Positions 1-7,296 are shown, counted from the stretch's first letter. The stretch: 13,476 nucleotides of DNA from Wenzhouxiangella sp. (GCA_007119095.1 SKQI01000100.1:1-13476); one strand, 5' to 3'. The notes: a model not told the origin generated them from the letters alone. Made by a program: numbers and translations.

Positions 1-720
1 CTGAATCTGTCGGTCTACCGGGATTTTGGCTTCGACGATGTCAGGCTGAAGTTTGCTGATCGGCCGGAAAACCGGATCGGCGACGACGCGACCTGGGACA
101 AGCTCGAAGGCGCACTCAAGGGCGCCATTGACGCGATGCAACTGGACTACACCTACAACCCGGGCGAGGGTGCTTTTTATGGCCCGAAGATCGAGTTCGT
201 GCTTCGTGATGCCATTGGCCGCGATTGGCAGTGCGGCACTTTGCAGGTGGACCTCAACCTGCCGGACCGTTTTGATGCCACTTATCGGACCTCGGAAGGC
301 GGCGAACAGCGCCCGGTCATGCTGCATCGGGCCCTGCTGGGCTCGCTGGAGCGATTCACCGGGATCCTGCTGGAGCACCACTCGGGCAACTTGCCGCTGT
401 GGTTGGCGCCGGTGCAGCTGGTGGTGTTGAATATCACCGATGCGCAGGCCGACTACGCGGTTGATGTGGCTGCACAGTTGCGCCAGCGGGGCTTTCGCGT
501 CGAGGTTGACTTGAGAAACGAAAAGGTCGGCTACAAAATCCGCGGCCGCACCCTGGAGAAAATCCCCTATCTGCTGGTTGTTGGTGATCGGGAAGTGGAA
601 AACGGCCAGGTTGCCGTGCGCCGTCGCGACGGCACCGATCTCGGGGCCATGGCAATTGACGAGCTTGCGCAGAAATTGCACGCTGAAGTGGCAAATCGGG
701 AAGAAATAGCCGATAATTGA
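1..720 (+). CDS. thrS: Threonyl-tRNA synthetase, C-terminal part (5' truncated by window edge)
   Basis: This is the last 239 codons of a class II aminoacyl-tRNA synthetase that charges tRNA-Thr in the cytoplasm. The reading frame is open from base 1, so the N-terminal TGS, editing and early catalytic domains lie outside the window. The fragment contains the end of the catalytic core, including the motif 3 region (VMLHRALLGSLERFTGILLE, roughly fragment residues 106-125). His109 there corresponds to the zinc-ligand histidine of the E. coli enzyme (His511). The alpha/beta anticodon-binding domain follows from about residue 134 (LPLWLAPVQ) to the end, including the GYKIRGRTLEKIPYLLVVG block. It is followed after 39 bases by infC, the standard gammaproteobacterial order. 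Identification rests on strong family resemblance; nothing looks broken. Confidence 0.97.
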   Translation: MNLSVYRDFGFDDVRLKFADRPENRIGDDATWDKLEGALKGAIDAMQLDYTYNPGEGAFYGPKIEFVLRDAIGRDWQCGTLQVDLNLPDRFDATYRTSEGGEQRPVMLHRALLGSLERFTGILLEHHSGNLPLWLAPVQLVVLNITDAQADYAVDVAAQLRQRGFRVEVDLRNEKVGYKIRGRTLEKIPYLLVVGDREVENGQVAVRRRDGTDLGAMAIDELAQKLHAEVANREEIADN

Positions 721-746
721 CGGCTTGTCCAAGGCTTAAAACAGAA

Positions 747-762
747 AAGGAGTAGCCTCATC
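747..762 (+). promoter_or_regulatory. Ribosome binding site and ATC start of infC
   Basis: AAGGAG at 747-752 is followed by a 7-base spacer and then ATC at 760-762. No ATG, GTG or TTG in this frame sits at a proper distance from it. The first GTG, at 811, lacks a Shine-Dalgarno and would remove 17 residues that match the conserved start of IF-3 (RRNEDINASKVRV). The spacing therefore fixes ATC as the start. Confidence 0.85.
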
Positions 763-1278
763 GCAAGTGAAAAGCAGACCCGGCGCAACGAAGATATCAA
801 CGCTTCGAAAGTGCGCGTCGTAGGCTCCGACGGGGAACAAATCGGAGTTATGGGGATCCGAGATGCTCTCGCTCGGGCAGAGGAAGAGGGTTTGGACCTG
901 GTTGAAATCGCGCCGCAGGCCGATCCGCCGGTATGCCGGATCATGGACTGGGGCAAATATCGTTTCGAGGCGCAAAAGAAGGCTCAGGCCGCGCGCAAGA
1001 AGCAGAAGCAGATCCAGATCAAAGAAGTCAAGTTTCGCCCTGGAACCGACGACCATGATTACGATGTCAAGATGCGCAACTTGCGCCGTTTCATCGAAGA
1101 AGGCAACAAGGTCAAGGTGACGCTGCGTTTTCGCGGTCGTGAAATGGCGCACCAGGAGCTGGGCCGGGATTTGCTGAAACGCGTTGAGTCCGATATGGCC
1201 GACGAGATTACCGTGGAGCAGTACCCACGCATGGAAGGGCGCCAGATGGTCATGATGCTGGCTCCGAAAAAGACCTGA
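760..1278 (+). CDS. infC: Translation initiation factor IF-3, rare ATC start
   Basis: IF-3 binds the 30S subunit, prevents premature 50S joining and checks the start codon and initiator tRNA. With the ATC start the protein is 172 residues, close to the usual 175-180. The N-terminal domain covers about residues 1-80 (NEDINASKVRVVGSDGEQIG, then DLVEIAPQADPPVCRIMDWG). A lysine-rich linker follows (FEAQKKAQAARKKQKQ), then the C-terminal domain from about residue 90 (IKEVKFRPGTDDHDYDVKM, VTLRFRGREMAH). In E. coli infC starts with AUU and IF-3 represses its own translation because it discriminates against such codons; AUC here should behave the same way, which is inference. It lies 39 bases after thrS and 152 before rpmI. 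Confidence 0.97.
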   Translation: MASEKQTRRNEDINASKVRVVGSDGEQIGVMGIRDALARAEEEGLDLVEIAPQADPPVCRIMDWGKYRFEAQKKAQAARKKQKQIQIKEVKFRPGTDDHDYDVKMRNLRRFIEEGNKVKVTLRFRGREMAHQELGRDLLKRVESDMADEITVEQYPRMEGRQMVMMLAPKKT

Positions 1279-1430
1279 TCCAGGAAAATTACTGTGGCAA
1301 GACCTGCGGCTGGAAACAGCGGCAGTAATAACGAGCTGGACTGCAGCCAAATCAAGTTTCTCGACGGACGGCACTGCCGAGAACGCTGCAAGAAGGTATT
1401 ACAAACCCTTGATAAACAAGGAGACATACA
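1279..1430 (+). promoter_or_regulatory. Structured rpmI leader, possible L20 autoregulatory region
   Basis: This 152-base gap is the longest in the translation operon and is rich in inverted repeats. Stems seen are: 1304-1325 (CTGC-G-GCTG, GAAA tetraloop, CAGC-G-GCAG); 1335-1347 (GCTG/CAGC); 1358-1383 (TTCTCG/CGAGAA, 14-base loop); and 1407-1421 (CCTTG/CAAGG), which covers part of the rpmI Shine-Dalgarno. Alternative pairings exist: 1308-1312 with 1344-1348, 1321-1325 with 1374-1378, and AAGG at 1393-1396 with CCTT at 1407-1410. In E. coli, L20 binds mRNA upstream of rpmI and represses rpmI-rplT. I did not establish homology with that operator, so the assignment is by position and architecture. 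Confidence 0.5.
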
Positions 1431-1628
1431 ATGCCGAAGATGAAGAGTAATCGGGGTGCTGCGAAGCGCTTCCGAGCCACGGGAAGTGGGCGCATCAAGC
1501 GCAAGCGCGCCTTCCATAGCCACATCCTCACCAAGAAGGACACCAAGCGGAAACGTCGCTTGCGGTCCACCGTTCTGGTGGCGAAGTCAGACGAGAAGTC
1601 CGTTCGTCAGATGCTGCCGAAACTGTAA
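1431..1628 (+). CDS. rpmI: 50S ribosomal protein bL35
   Basis: A 65-residue, very basic protein beginning MPKMKSNRGAAKRFRATGSG, the typical bL35 start, with the family's usual length and the KRKRAFHSHIL and KRKRRLR blocks. It is a component of the large ribosomal subunit. The start ATG has an AAGGAG Shine-Dalgarno at 1418-1423 with a 7-base spacer; part of this site can pair with upstream CCTTG. rplT follows after 21 bases, so the two ribosomal proteins are cotranscribed and probably regulated together by L20. Confidence 0.98.
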   Translation: MPKMKSNRGAAKRFRATGSGRIKRKRAFHSHILTKKDTKRKRRLRSTVLVAKSDEKSVRQMLPKL

Positions 1629-1649
1629 TTTCCAAGGAGAAGATGAACC

Positions 1650-2006
1650 ATGGCTAGAGTAAAACGTGGCGTGGTGGCCCGTCGTCGCCACCGCAAGATC
1701 CTCAATCGTGCCAAGGGCTACTACGGTGCCCGCCGCAAGGTCTATCGCGTCGCCAAGCAGGCGGTCATCAAGGCCGGCCAGTACAGCTACCGCGACCGCC
1801 GCCAGCGCAAGCGCGATTTCCGCAGCCTGTGGATTACCCGCATCAATGCTGCCGCTCGCGAGCACGGTATGAGCTATAGCCGCTTTATCAACGGCTTGAA
1901 GCGGGCCGAGGTAGAGATTGACCGCAAGGTGCTGGCTGATCTGGCCGTGCACGACAAGGCTGCCTTCAAGGCGCTGGCGGACAAGGCCCAGGCCAGCCTG
2001 GCCTGA
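1650..2006 (+). CDS. rplT: 50S ribosomal protein bL20
   Basis: A 118-residue basic protein, the standard bL20 length. The N-terminal arginine/lysine-rich extension (MARVKRGVVARRRHRKILN, then AKGYYGARRKVYRVAKQAV) threads into 23S rRNA during early 50S assembly. The C-terminal globular domain from about residue 60 (RSLWITRINAAAREHGMSYS, FINGLKRAEVEIDRKVLADLA) is the part that in E. coli also binds the operon mRNA to repress translation. AAGGAG at 1634-1639 precedes the ATG. pheS starts only 8 bases after the stop, so there is no room for a separate attenuator. Confidence 0.98.
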   Translation: MARVKRGVVARRRHRKILNRAKGYYGARRKVYRVAKQAVIKAGQYSYRDRRQRKRDFRSLWITRINAAAREHGMSYSRFINGLKRAEVEIDRKVLADLAVHDKAAFKALADKAQASLA

Positions 2007-2014
2007 CCTGGACC

Positions 2015-3019
2015 ATGGCGATTGCGGACGCCGAGGGTCTCCTCGCCGAGGCCCTGAGTCTTGTATCCCAAGCAGCCGACGACCGCACTCTGGACAATGT
2101 CCGGGTGCGGTTTCTTGGCAAGAAGGGTGAGCTGACCGGGCTACTCAAGCAGCTGGGAGCGCTTCCTGCCGATCAGCGCCGCGAGGCCGGCCAAGCTGTC
2201 AATCGCTGCAAGCAGGCGCTGGAAAAAGCCATCGCAGAGCGCGAGCAGGCGCTGACCCGCATTGCCCTCGAGCGGCGTCTGAAAACCGAACAGATTGACG
2301 TTACGCTGCCCGGCAGAGGGCACGAGCCAGGCGGGCCGCATCCCGTCAACCGCGCCCTGGACCGCATCCTTGATATTTTCAATCAGCTGGGTTTTGCCGT
2401 TGCAACGGGTCCCGAGGTCGAGGATGATTACTATAACTTCGAGGCCCTGAATTTCCCCGAGCATCATCCGGCTCGGGCAATGCACGACACTTTCTACCTG
2501 CCAGACGGCCGCCTGCTGCGCACCCACACCTCACCGGTGCAGATCCGGGTGATGAAGAACCAGCAGCCGCCGGTTCGCATCGTCGCGCCCGGGCGGGTGT
2601 TTCGCAGCGACTCTGATCAGACCCACACCCCGCAGTTTCATCAGGTCGAGGGTCTGCTGGTCGATCGTGATGTGACCTTCGCCGACCTGAAGGGCTTGCT
2701 GGCTGACTTCGTCAACGCGTTCTTCGAAGACGAGTTGGAAGTGCGTTTGCGGCCGTCGTATTTCCCTTTCACAGAGCCTTCAGCCGAGGTGGATGTGCGC
2801 TGGCGCAATGCTGACGGCACTCCTGGGCGCTGGCTGGAAGTGCTGGGCTGCGGCATGGTCCATCCAAATGTGTTGAAAAACTGCGATATTGATCCCGAGA
2901 CCTATACCGGTTATGCCTTTGGTCTGGGGGTAGAGCGCTTCGCCATGCTTCGCTACAGAGTCAATGACTTGCGGCTATTTTTTGAAAATGATCTGAACTT
3001 CCTGCGCCAGTTCAGATAG
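2015..3019 (+). CDS. pheS: Phenylalanyl-tRNA synthetase alpha subunit
   Basis: The catalytic alpha subunit of the alpha2-beta2 PheRS, 334 residues against 327 in E. coli. An N-terminal helical coiled-coil arm (about 1-95) is followed by the class II catalytic domain. Visible landmarks are FPEHHPARAMHDTFYL, HTSPVQIRVM, motif 2 (GRVFRSDSDQTHTPQFHQVE, starting at residue 193) and motif 3 (GLGVERFAMLRY, starting at residue 303). The substrate-pocket alanine in the YAFGLG segment is retained. The ATG has no clear Shine-Dalgarno and lies 8 bases after the rplT stop, so translation is probably coupled to rplT. pheT follows after 21 bases. Confidence 0.98.
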   Translation: MAIADAEGLLAEALSLVSQAADDRTLDNVRVRFLGKKGELTGLLKQLGALPADQRREAGQAVNRCKQALEKAIAEREQALTRIALERRLKTEQIDVTLPGRGHEPGGPHPVNRALDRILDIFNQLGFAVATGPEVEDDYYNFEALNFPEHHPARAMHDTFYLPDGRLLRTHTSPVQIRVMKNQQPPVRIVAPGRVFRSDSDQTHTPQFHQVEGLLVDRDVTFADLKGLLADFVNAFFEDELEVRLRPSYFPFTEPSAEVDVRWRNADGTPGRWLEVLGCGMVHPNVLKNCDIDPETYTGYAFGLGVERFAMLRYRVNDLRLFFENDLNFLRQFR

Positions 3020-3040
3020 ACCTGAATCAGGGAGTGTATC

Positions 3041-5416
3041 GTGAAGATCAGCTACCGCTGGCTTAAAGGATGGGTCGATACCGACCTGGACGCTGAGCAG
3101 ATTGCCGAAAAGTTCACCCTGGCCGGGTTGGAAGTCGACACTGTCGAGCCGGTGGCGCCGCCACTGGACGGCGTGGTTGTTGGTGAAATCCTGTCTGCTG
3201 AACCTCATCCGGACGCTGATCGCCTGAGAGTTTGCCGTGTCCGGGGAGATAGTGAGGAGAGAATCATTGTCTGCGGGGCGCCGAATGCCCGGGTGGGCCT
3301 GAAAGCCCCGTTAGCAACCCTGGGTACGGTGTTGCCTGGCGGTCTCAAGATAAAGCCGGCCAAGCTGCGGGGAGTGCGTTCAGAAGGGATGTTGTGTTCA
3401 GAGCCGGAATTGGGGCTGGGTGAAGACAGCGCCGGCCTGATGGAACTGCCCAACGATGTCGAGACCGGCGATCCGCTGGACAAAGCCCTGGGCCTGGACG
3501 ACAAGGTTCTTGAGATTGACCTGACGCCGAATCGGGCCGACTGCCTATCGGCCCGTGGCCTGGCGCGCGAACTGGCGGCTTTGATCGATGCCGAAGTTGG
3601 TGGCCCGGAAATCGAGCCCGTGGCCGCCGTGAACGATGACCTTCTGCCAATCGACCTGCAGAGTCCCGAAGACTGCCCTTGCTACATCGGGAGAATCATT
3701 CGTGGTGTCGATGTCAATGCCCCAACACCGCTGTGGATGGTGGAGCGACTGCGGCGGAGCGGAATCCGCAGTCTTGGCCCGATTGTCGATGTCACCAACT
3801 ACGTATTGCTTGAGCTTGGGCAGCCTCTGCATGCCTTTGATCTCGCCAAGATTCAGGGCGGAATTCGAGTGCGGCGCGCGGCCAAGGGTGAGCGGATGCG
3901 TCTGCTGGATGGGCGAGAAATCGGTCTCGATGCCGACATGTTGCTGATCGCTGACCACAATCGCCCACTGGCGCTGGGTGGGATCATGGGTGGCGAGGAT
4001 TCCGGTGTCACCGATTCCACGACCGATATTCTGCTTGAATCGGCGTGGTTCAACCCGGCTTCCATCATTGGTCGAGGCCGCCGCCTTGGCCTGGCCACGG
4101 AGTCAGCCCATCGCTTCGAGCGTGGGGTGGATCCTGCGCTGCAGCGACGTGCTGCCGAGCGGGCGACAGCGCTGATATTGGAAATCGCAGGTGGCCGGCC
4201 CGGCCCGCTCAATGAAGCCTTGAATACCGACCTATTGCCGCGAAACCGGGCCGTTCGTCTACGTCTGGCGCGACTGAACAGAGTCCTTGGCAGTCAGCTT
4301 TCCGGCGATGAGGTCGAGCAGATTCTCCAGCGCCTGGATATGACGGTCGAAACCAGCGACGCGGGCTGGAAGGTGACGGCCAACAGCGCCCGACGCGATA
4401 TCGAGATCGAGGAAGACCTGATCGAAGAGGTCGCCCGGGTTTACGGCTACGATCGCCTGCCTACCCGCAAGCCCGGCGGCCGCCTGAGTATCTGCCTGCC
4501 CGGCGAGGGCGAACTCCCCGAGCAACGTCTCCGTCGCCAACTGGCCGCACGTGGGTTTCAGGAGATCATGACCTGGAGTTTTGTTGGCGAGGACGAATTG
4601 GCCAGGCTGGAACTGTTGGACGGGGCGCAGCCTTTGGCCAATCCGCTCAGCCGTGACATGGCGATTTTGAGAACGAGTCTGCTGCCCGGTCTTTTGAATG
4701 CGGCAGGCGCCAACTTGCGCCGTCAGCACCACGAATTCCGCCTGTTCGAGCTGGGTACCTGTTTCGCTAGCACCGGGCAGGGCTTTTCGGAGTCACGTCA
4801 GGTTGGCCTGTTGATGACCGGTCACGCGCGGGCCGAGCACTTCAGCGGTAAGCCTCGTCAACTGGATTTCTTTGATCTCAAAGGTGAGCTCGAGCATTTG
4901 CTCGACTTCAACCGTGTGACCGGAAAGGTGAGCTATCGACCGATCGCGCGGCCGTGGCTGCATCCGGGCCAGGCAGCTGAAGTTAGGCTTGATGATCAGC
5001 GCCTGGGCTGGCTGGGCCAGCTGCACCCTTCCTTGGTCAGTCAGCTGGATTGGCCGCAGTCGGCTTTCGTCGGCGAGTTTGACGCCAACCGCCTGGGCAG
5101 TCGGGCGGTGCCGGCCTTCACCGAGCTGTCGCGTTTTCCGGCCGTACGCCGCGATTTGTCATTGGTCCTGGCGGAGGACGTTGCCGTCGCTGATGTGGTC
5201 GACGAAGTCCAGCGGCGTGGCGGTGAACTGGTCCGACGGGTCATCGTCTTTGACCTGTATCGCGGCCCCGGGGTCGAAAAGAATTGCAAAAGCTTGTCTA
5301 TTGGCTTGATTATTCGCGAGGTTTCGCGCACTCTTAAGGATGCCGAGGTAGAGGCCCTGATCGAAAATGTGATCGCTGGTCTCCAATCGCGATTCGATGC
5401 CAAGTTGAGAGGATAA
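3041..5416 (+). CDS. pheT: Phenylalanyl-tRNA synthetase beta subunit, GTG start
   Basis: The beta subunit of PheRS, 791 residues (E. coli 795). It begins with GTG at 3041, supported by AGGGAG at 3029-3034 and the typical N-terminus MKISYRWLKGWVDTDLD. In order: an N-terminal segment, the EMAP-II-like tRNA-binding OB fold (about 40-150, with HPDADRLRVCRV and KLRGVRSEGMLCSE), the B3/B4 editing domain (about 210-400), the B5 domain (about 405-475), the catalytic-like core, and the C-terminal ferredoxin-like anticodon-binding domain (about 700-791, from FPAVRRDLSLVL). Editing-site residues appear intact: His264 in LGQPLHAFD and Thr353 in LATESAHRFERGVDP, so Tyr-tRNA editing should work (inference). 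ihfA starts 4 bases after the stop. Confidence 0.98.
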   Translation: MKISYRWLKGWVDTDLDAEQIAEKFTLAGLEVDTVEPVAPPLDGVVVGEILSAEPHPDADRLRVCRVRGDSEERIIVCGAPNARVGLKAPLATLGTVLPGGLKIKPAKLRGVRSEGMLCSEPELGLGEDSAGLMELPNDVETGDPLDKALGLDDKVLEIDLTPNRADCLSARGLARELAALIDAEVGGPEIEPVAAVNDDLLPIDLQSPEDCPCYIGRIIRGVDVNAPTPLWMVERLRRSGIRSLGPIVDVTNYVLLELGQPLHAFDLAKIQGGIRVRRAAKGERMRLLDGREIGLDADMLLIADHNRPLALGGIMGGEDSGVTDSTTDILLESAWFNPASIIGRGRRLGLATESAHRFERGVDPALQRRAAERATALILEIAGGRPGPLNEALNTDLLPRNRAVRLRLARLNRVLGSQLSGDEVEQILQRLDMTVETSDAGWKVTANSARRDIEIEEDLIEEVARVYGYDRLPTRKPGGRLSICLPGEGELPEQRLRRQLAARGFQEIMTWSFVGEDELARLELLDGAQPLANPLSRDMAILRTSLLPGLLNAAGANLRRQHHEFRLFELGTCFASTGQGFSESRQVGLLMTGHARAEHFSGKPRQLDFFDLKGELEHLLDFNRVTGKVSYRPIARPWLHPGQAAEVRLDDQRLGWLGQLHPSLVSQLDWPQSAFVGEFDANRLGSRAVPAFTELSRFPAVRRDLSLVLAEDVAVADVVDEVQRRGGELVRRVIVFDLYRGPGVEKNCKSLSIGLIIREVSRTLKDAEVEALIENVIAGLQSRFDAKLRG

Positions 5417-5420
5417 GGGG

Positions 5421-5720
5421 ATGTCACTGACCAAAGCGGATCTCGCGGCGACTTTGTTCGAAGAGGTGGGATTGAACAAGCGTGAAGCCAAAGAGTTTGT
5501 CGACGAATGGTTCGAGACCATTCGCGAGGCTTTGGAGGCCGGTGAAGCGGTGAAACTGTCAGGGTTCGGTAATTTCCAGTTGCGCGACAAAGGGCAGCGT
5601 CCCGGGCGCAATCCGAAAACCGGTGAAGAGATCCCGATTTCCGCCCGACGCGTTGTCACTTTCAAGCCGGGTCAGAAATTAAGAGCGAGAGTTGAAGCCT
5701 ATGCTGGACCCGGGGAGTAA
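5421..5720 (+). CDS. ihfA: Integration host factor alpha subunit
   Basis: A 99-residue member of the HU/IHF family that heterodimerises with IhfB and bends DNA sharply at specific sites. It acts in nucleoid organisation, transcription and recombination. The N-terminal helices (SLTKADLAATLFEEVGLNK) are followed by the VKLSGFGNFQLRDK strand block and the DNA-binding beta arm RPGRNPKTGEEIPI. That arm contains the intercalating proline, Pro65. The sequence and the position after pheT identify it as the alpha rather than the beta subunit or HU. The pheT 3' end supplies GAGG and AGGGG purine runs just before the ATG. The last 20 bases overlap the following regulator gene. Confidence 0.97.
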   Translation: MSLTKADLAATLFEEVGLNKREAKEFVDEWFETIREALEAGEAVKLSGFGNFQLRDKGQRPGRNPKTGEEIPISARRVVTFKPGQKLRARVEAYAGPGE

Positions 5721-6057
5721 TCAGGAACTGCCGGCTATTCCGGCAAAGCGCTATTTCACGATCGGTGAGGTCAGCGATCTGTGTGGAGTGAAGCCGCACG
5801 TGTTGCGGTACTGGGAGCAGGAGTTTCCCCAGCTGAAGCCGGTCAAGCGTCGCGGCAATCGGCGCTACTATCAGCGCCATGATGTGCTGATGATTCGCCA
5901 GATCCGCAGTCTGCTGCACGAACAAGGCTTCACGATTCTGGGCGCACGCCAGCGACTGGAAGGGGTGAAGGCCCAGGATGATGTCTCTCGATCACAACAG
6001 CTCGTGCGGCAGATTCGAACTGAGCTTGAGGAAGTGCTGCACGTTTTGCGGCGCTGA
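5701..6057 (+). CDS. MerR-type HTH transcriptional regulator
   Basis: A 118-residue small regulator. The MerR winged helix-turn-helix spans about residues 18-86: YFTIGEVSDLCGVKPHVLRY, WEQEFPQLKPVKRRGNRRYY, then a QIRSLLHEQGFTILGARQRL block. A short C-terminal helix (about 96-118) probably forms the dimerisation coiled coil. There is no obvious effector domain and only one cysteine, so it is not a typical metal sensor. It overlaps ihfA by 20 bases; an in-frame TTG at 5692 would add three residues, but the ATG at 5701 is preferred. A regulator of this type directly downstream of ihfA is a familiar arrangement in Pseudomonas and Xanthomonas relatives. Its targets are unknown. Confidence 0.9.
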   Translation: MLDPGSNQELPAIPAKRYFTIGEVSDLCGVKPHVLRYWEQEFPQLKPVKRRGNRRYYQRHDVLMIRQIRSLLHEQGFTILGARQRLEGVKAQDDVSRSQQLVRQIRTELEEVLHVLRR

Positions 6058-6099
6058 GATCAATTCACATTCCACCAACCCCCGATTCCATTTTCGCGA

Positions 6100-6112
6100 T
6101 ACAATACGGGGC
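6100..6112 (+). promoter_or_regulatory. Probable -10 element and GC-rich discriminator for tRNA-Pro
   Basis: TACAAT at 6100-6105 is followed by ACGGGGC, a GC-rich discriminator typical of stable-RNA promoters under stringent control. Transcription would start about 24 bases before the mature tRNA. I found no good -35 hexamer at 16-18 bases, so the call rests on the -10 element and context. Confidence 0.45.
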
Positions 6113-6135
6113 TTGATTCCTCGCAGTTTTCCGGT

Positions 6136-6212
6136 CGGAGCGTAGCGCAGCCTGGTAGCGCACCACAATGGGGTTGTGGGGGTCGGGAGTTCGAATCTCC
6201 CCGCTCCGACCA
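6136..6212 (+). tRNA. tRNA-Pro (anticodon GGG)
   Basis: A complete 77-base cloverleaf. The acceptor stem is CGGAGCG (6136-6142) with CGCTCCG (6202-6208), then discriminator A and an encoded CCA (6210-6212). The D arm is GCGC/GCGC with the AGCCTGGTA loop. The anticodon stem is CCACA (6163-6167) with TGTGG (6175-6179), loop ATGGGGT, anticodon GGG at 6170-6172 and G at position 37. The T arm is GGGAG, TTCGAAT, CTCCC. It decodes CCC and CCU proline codons. Proline identity is supported by the anticodon, G37 and the close match in the D arm to E. coli tRNA-Pro. Confidence 0.98.
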
Positions 6213-6308
6213 TTTTCTTGCTTGCTCACGGTTCGTTTATTCTCTTAAGCTTAACTACGCACTCCGCCGGACCTCACCGGCTGCAGCCAGACTCGGAGTC
6301 GAGTGTCG
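6213..6308 (+). promoter_or_regulatory. Short folE2 leader with a palindrome and two tandem hairpins
   Basis: A 96-base gap between the tRNA and folE2. It holds the perfect palindrome TTAAGCTTAA at 6245-6254, a GCCGG/CCGGC hairpin with a 6-base loop at 6266-6281, and an ACTCG/CGAGT hairpin with a 4-base loop at 6291-6304. The GGAG Shine-Dalgarno (6295-6298) lies within the second hairpin, so it could modulate translation. I see no convincing sigma70 promoter and no recognisable Zur site; folE2 may be read through from the tRNA promoter. Confidence 0.35.
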
Positions 6309-7280
6309 ATGAAAGAAACCAGTAAAGTCGTGAATATGCCCGATATTGCCAGCAATGCCAAGGCCCAGGTTGCCGGCAAGTTGGATTGGGTAGGAATGAA
6401 CCACATTGAACTGCCAGTGTTCCTTGAAGGGCCTGGCGGTACTCGTACGCAGACACCCGCATTGGTCAGCGCCTTTGTTGATCTGGCCGTGCCGGAAAAG
6501 CGCGGCATTCATATGTCGCGCCTGTATCTGCACCTGGATCGAGCCTTGGCCGAGCACAGCGTGACCCCGCTCGCCCTGAGGCATCTGCTGCGAGATTTTC
6601 TGCAGTCGCACGAAGATCTGAGCAATCGGGCAATGGTTCGCCTGGACTTCGACTACATGGTTCGGCGCAAGTCACTGGTCAGCGACAATACCGGTTGGAA
6701 AAGCTACCCGATCAGTTTGATTGCCAGCCTTGAAGGTAAGCATTTTGAAATGGAAATGGCCGTTCAGGTGGTTTACTCAAGCACCTGTCCGTGTTCTGCC
6801 GCACTGGCGAGGCAGCTGATTCAACAGCAATTCCGCAAGGACTTTTCCGGCCGCGATGCCGTCGATGCCCAGAGTGTCGTTGACTGGCTGGGCAGCGAAA
6901 AGGGCATTGTTGCCACGCCGCATAGCCAGCGCAGCGCAGCTGACATTCGAATCAAGCTGGCGCCCAGCTTCGAGGCATTCCCCTTTGTCGAGATCATTGA
7001 CTTGATCGAAGACACCTTGAAAACGCCAGTGCAGTCCGCGGTCAAGCGTGAAGACGAGCAGGCGTTCGCGCTATTGAACGGTCAGAACCTGATGTTCTGC
7101 GAGGACGCCGCGCGCCGCGTTCAGACAGCGCTGCAGACCGAGGACAAGATTACCGATTTCTGGGCTCGGGTCAGTCACTTTGAAAGCTTGCATCCGCATA
7201 ATGCAGTTGCGATCGTGACCAAGGGCGTTGACGACGGTTACCAGCCGATCGATGGCCACCCCAAGGGCTGGGTAGAGTAA
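6309..7280 (+). CDS. folE2: GTP cyclohydrolase I type IB (FolE2)
   Basis: This enzyme converts GTP to 7,8-dihydroneopterin triphosphate, the first step of folate and related pterin synthesis. Type IB enzymes are unrelated in detail to FolE and can use metals other than zinc. The 323-residue protein shows the family landmarks PEKRGIHMSRLYLHLDRAL, FDYMVRRKSLVS, YSSTCPCSAALARQL (Cys160 and Cys162, the metal-site region) and ATPHSQRSAADIRI. A C-terminal SHFESLHPHNAVAIVTKGV block follows. Three starts are possible: GTG 6303, ATG 6309 and ATG 6336 (MPDIA). I chose 6309 because GGAG at 6295-6298 lies 10 bases upstream; GTG 6303 would be only 4 bases away. The gene stands alone, converging on the envelope operon. 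Confidence 0.95.
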   Translation: MKETSKVVNMPDIASNAKAQVAGKLDWVGMNHIELPVFLEGPGGTRTQTPALVSAFVDLAVPEKRGIHMSRLYLHLDRALAEHSVTPLALRHLLRDFLQSHEDLSNRAMVRLDFDYMVRRKSLVSDNTGWKSYPISLIASLEGKHFEMEMAVQVVYSSTCPCSAALARQLIQQQFRKDFSGRDAVDAQSVVDWLGSEKGIVATPHSQRSAADIRIKLAPSFEAFPFVEIIDLIEDTLKTPVQSAVKREDEQAFALLNGQNLMFCEDAARRVQTALQTEDKITDFWARVSHFESLHPHNAVAIVTKGVDDGYQPIDGHPKGWVE

Positions 7281-7296
7281 AGCCTGACCCTTCATT

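Noticed and set aside
736..1374. Minus-strand open frame of 212 codons opposite infC
   Set aside because: Antisense to conserved IF-3 and its leader; composition reflects the complementary strand of infC.
6079..6111. CCCCG/CGGGG inverted repeat after the MerR gene as a terminator
   Set aside because: The loop is 22 bases, there is no T tract, and the right arm forms the GC-rich discriminator of the likely tRNA promoter.
6218..6243. TTGCTT and TATTCT as a folE2 promoter
   Set aside because: The spacer is only 14 bases and both hexamers are weak.
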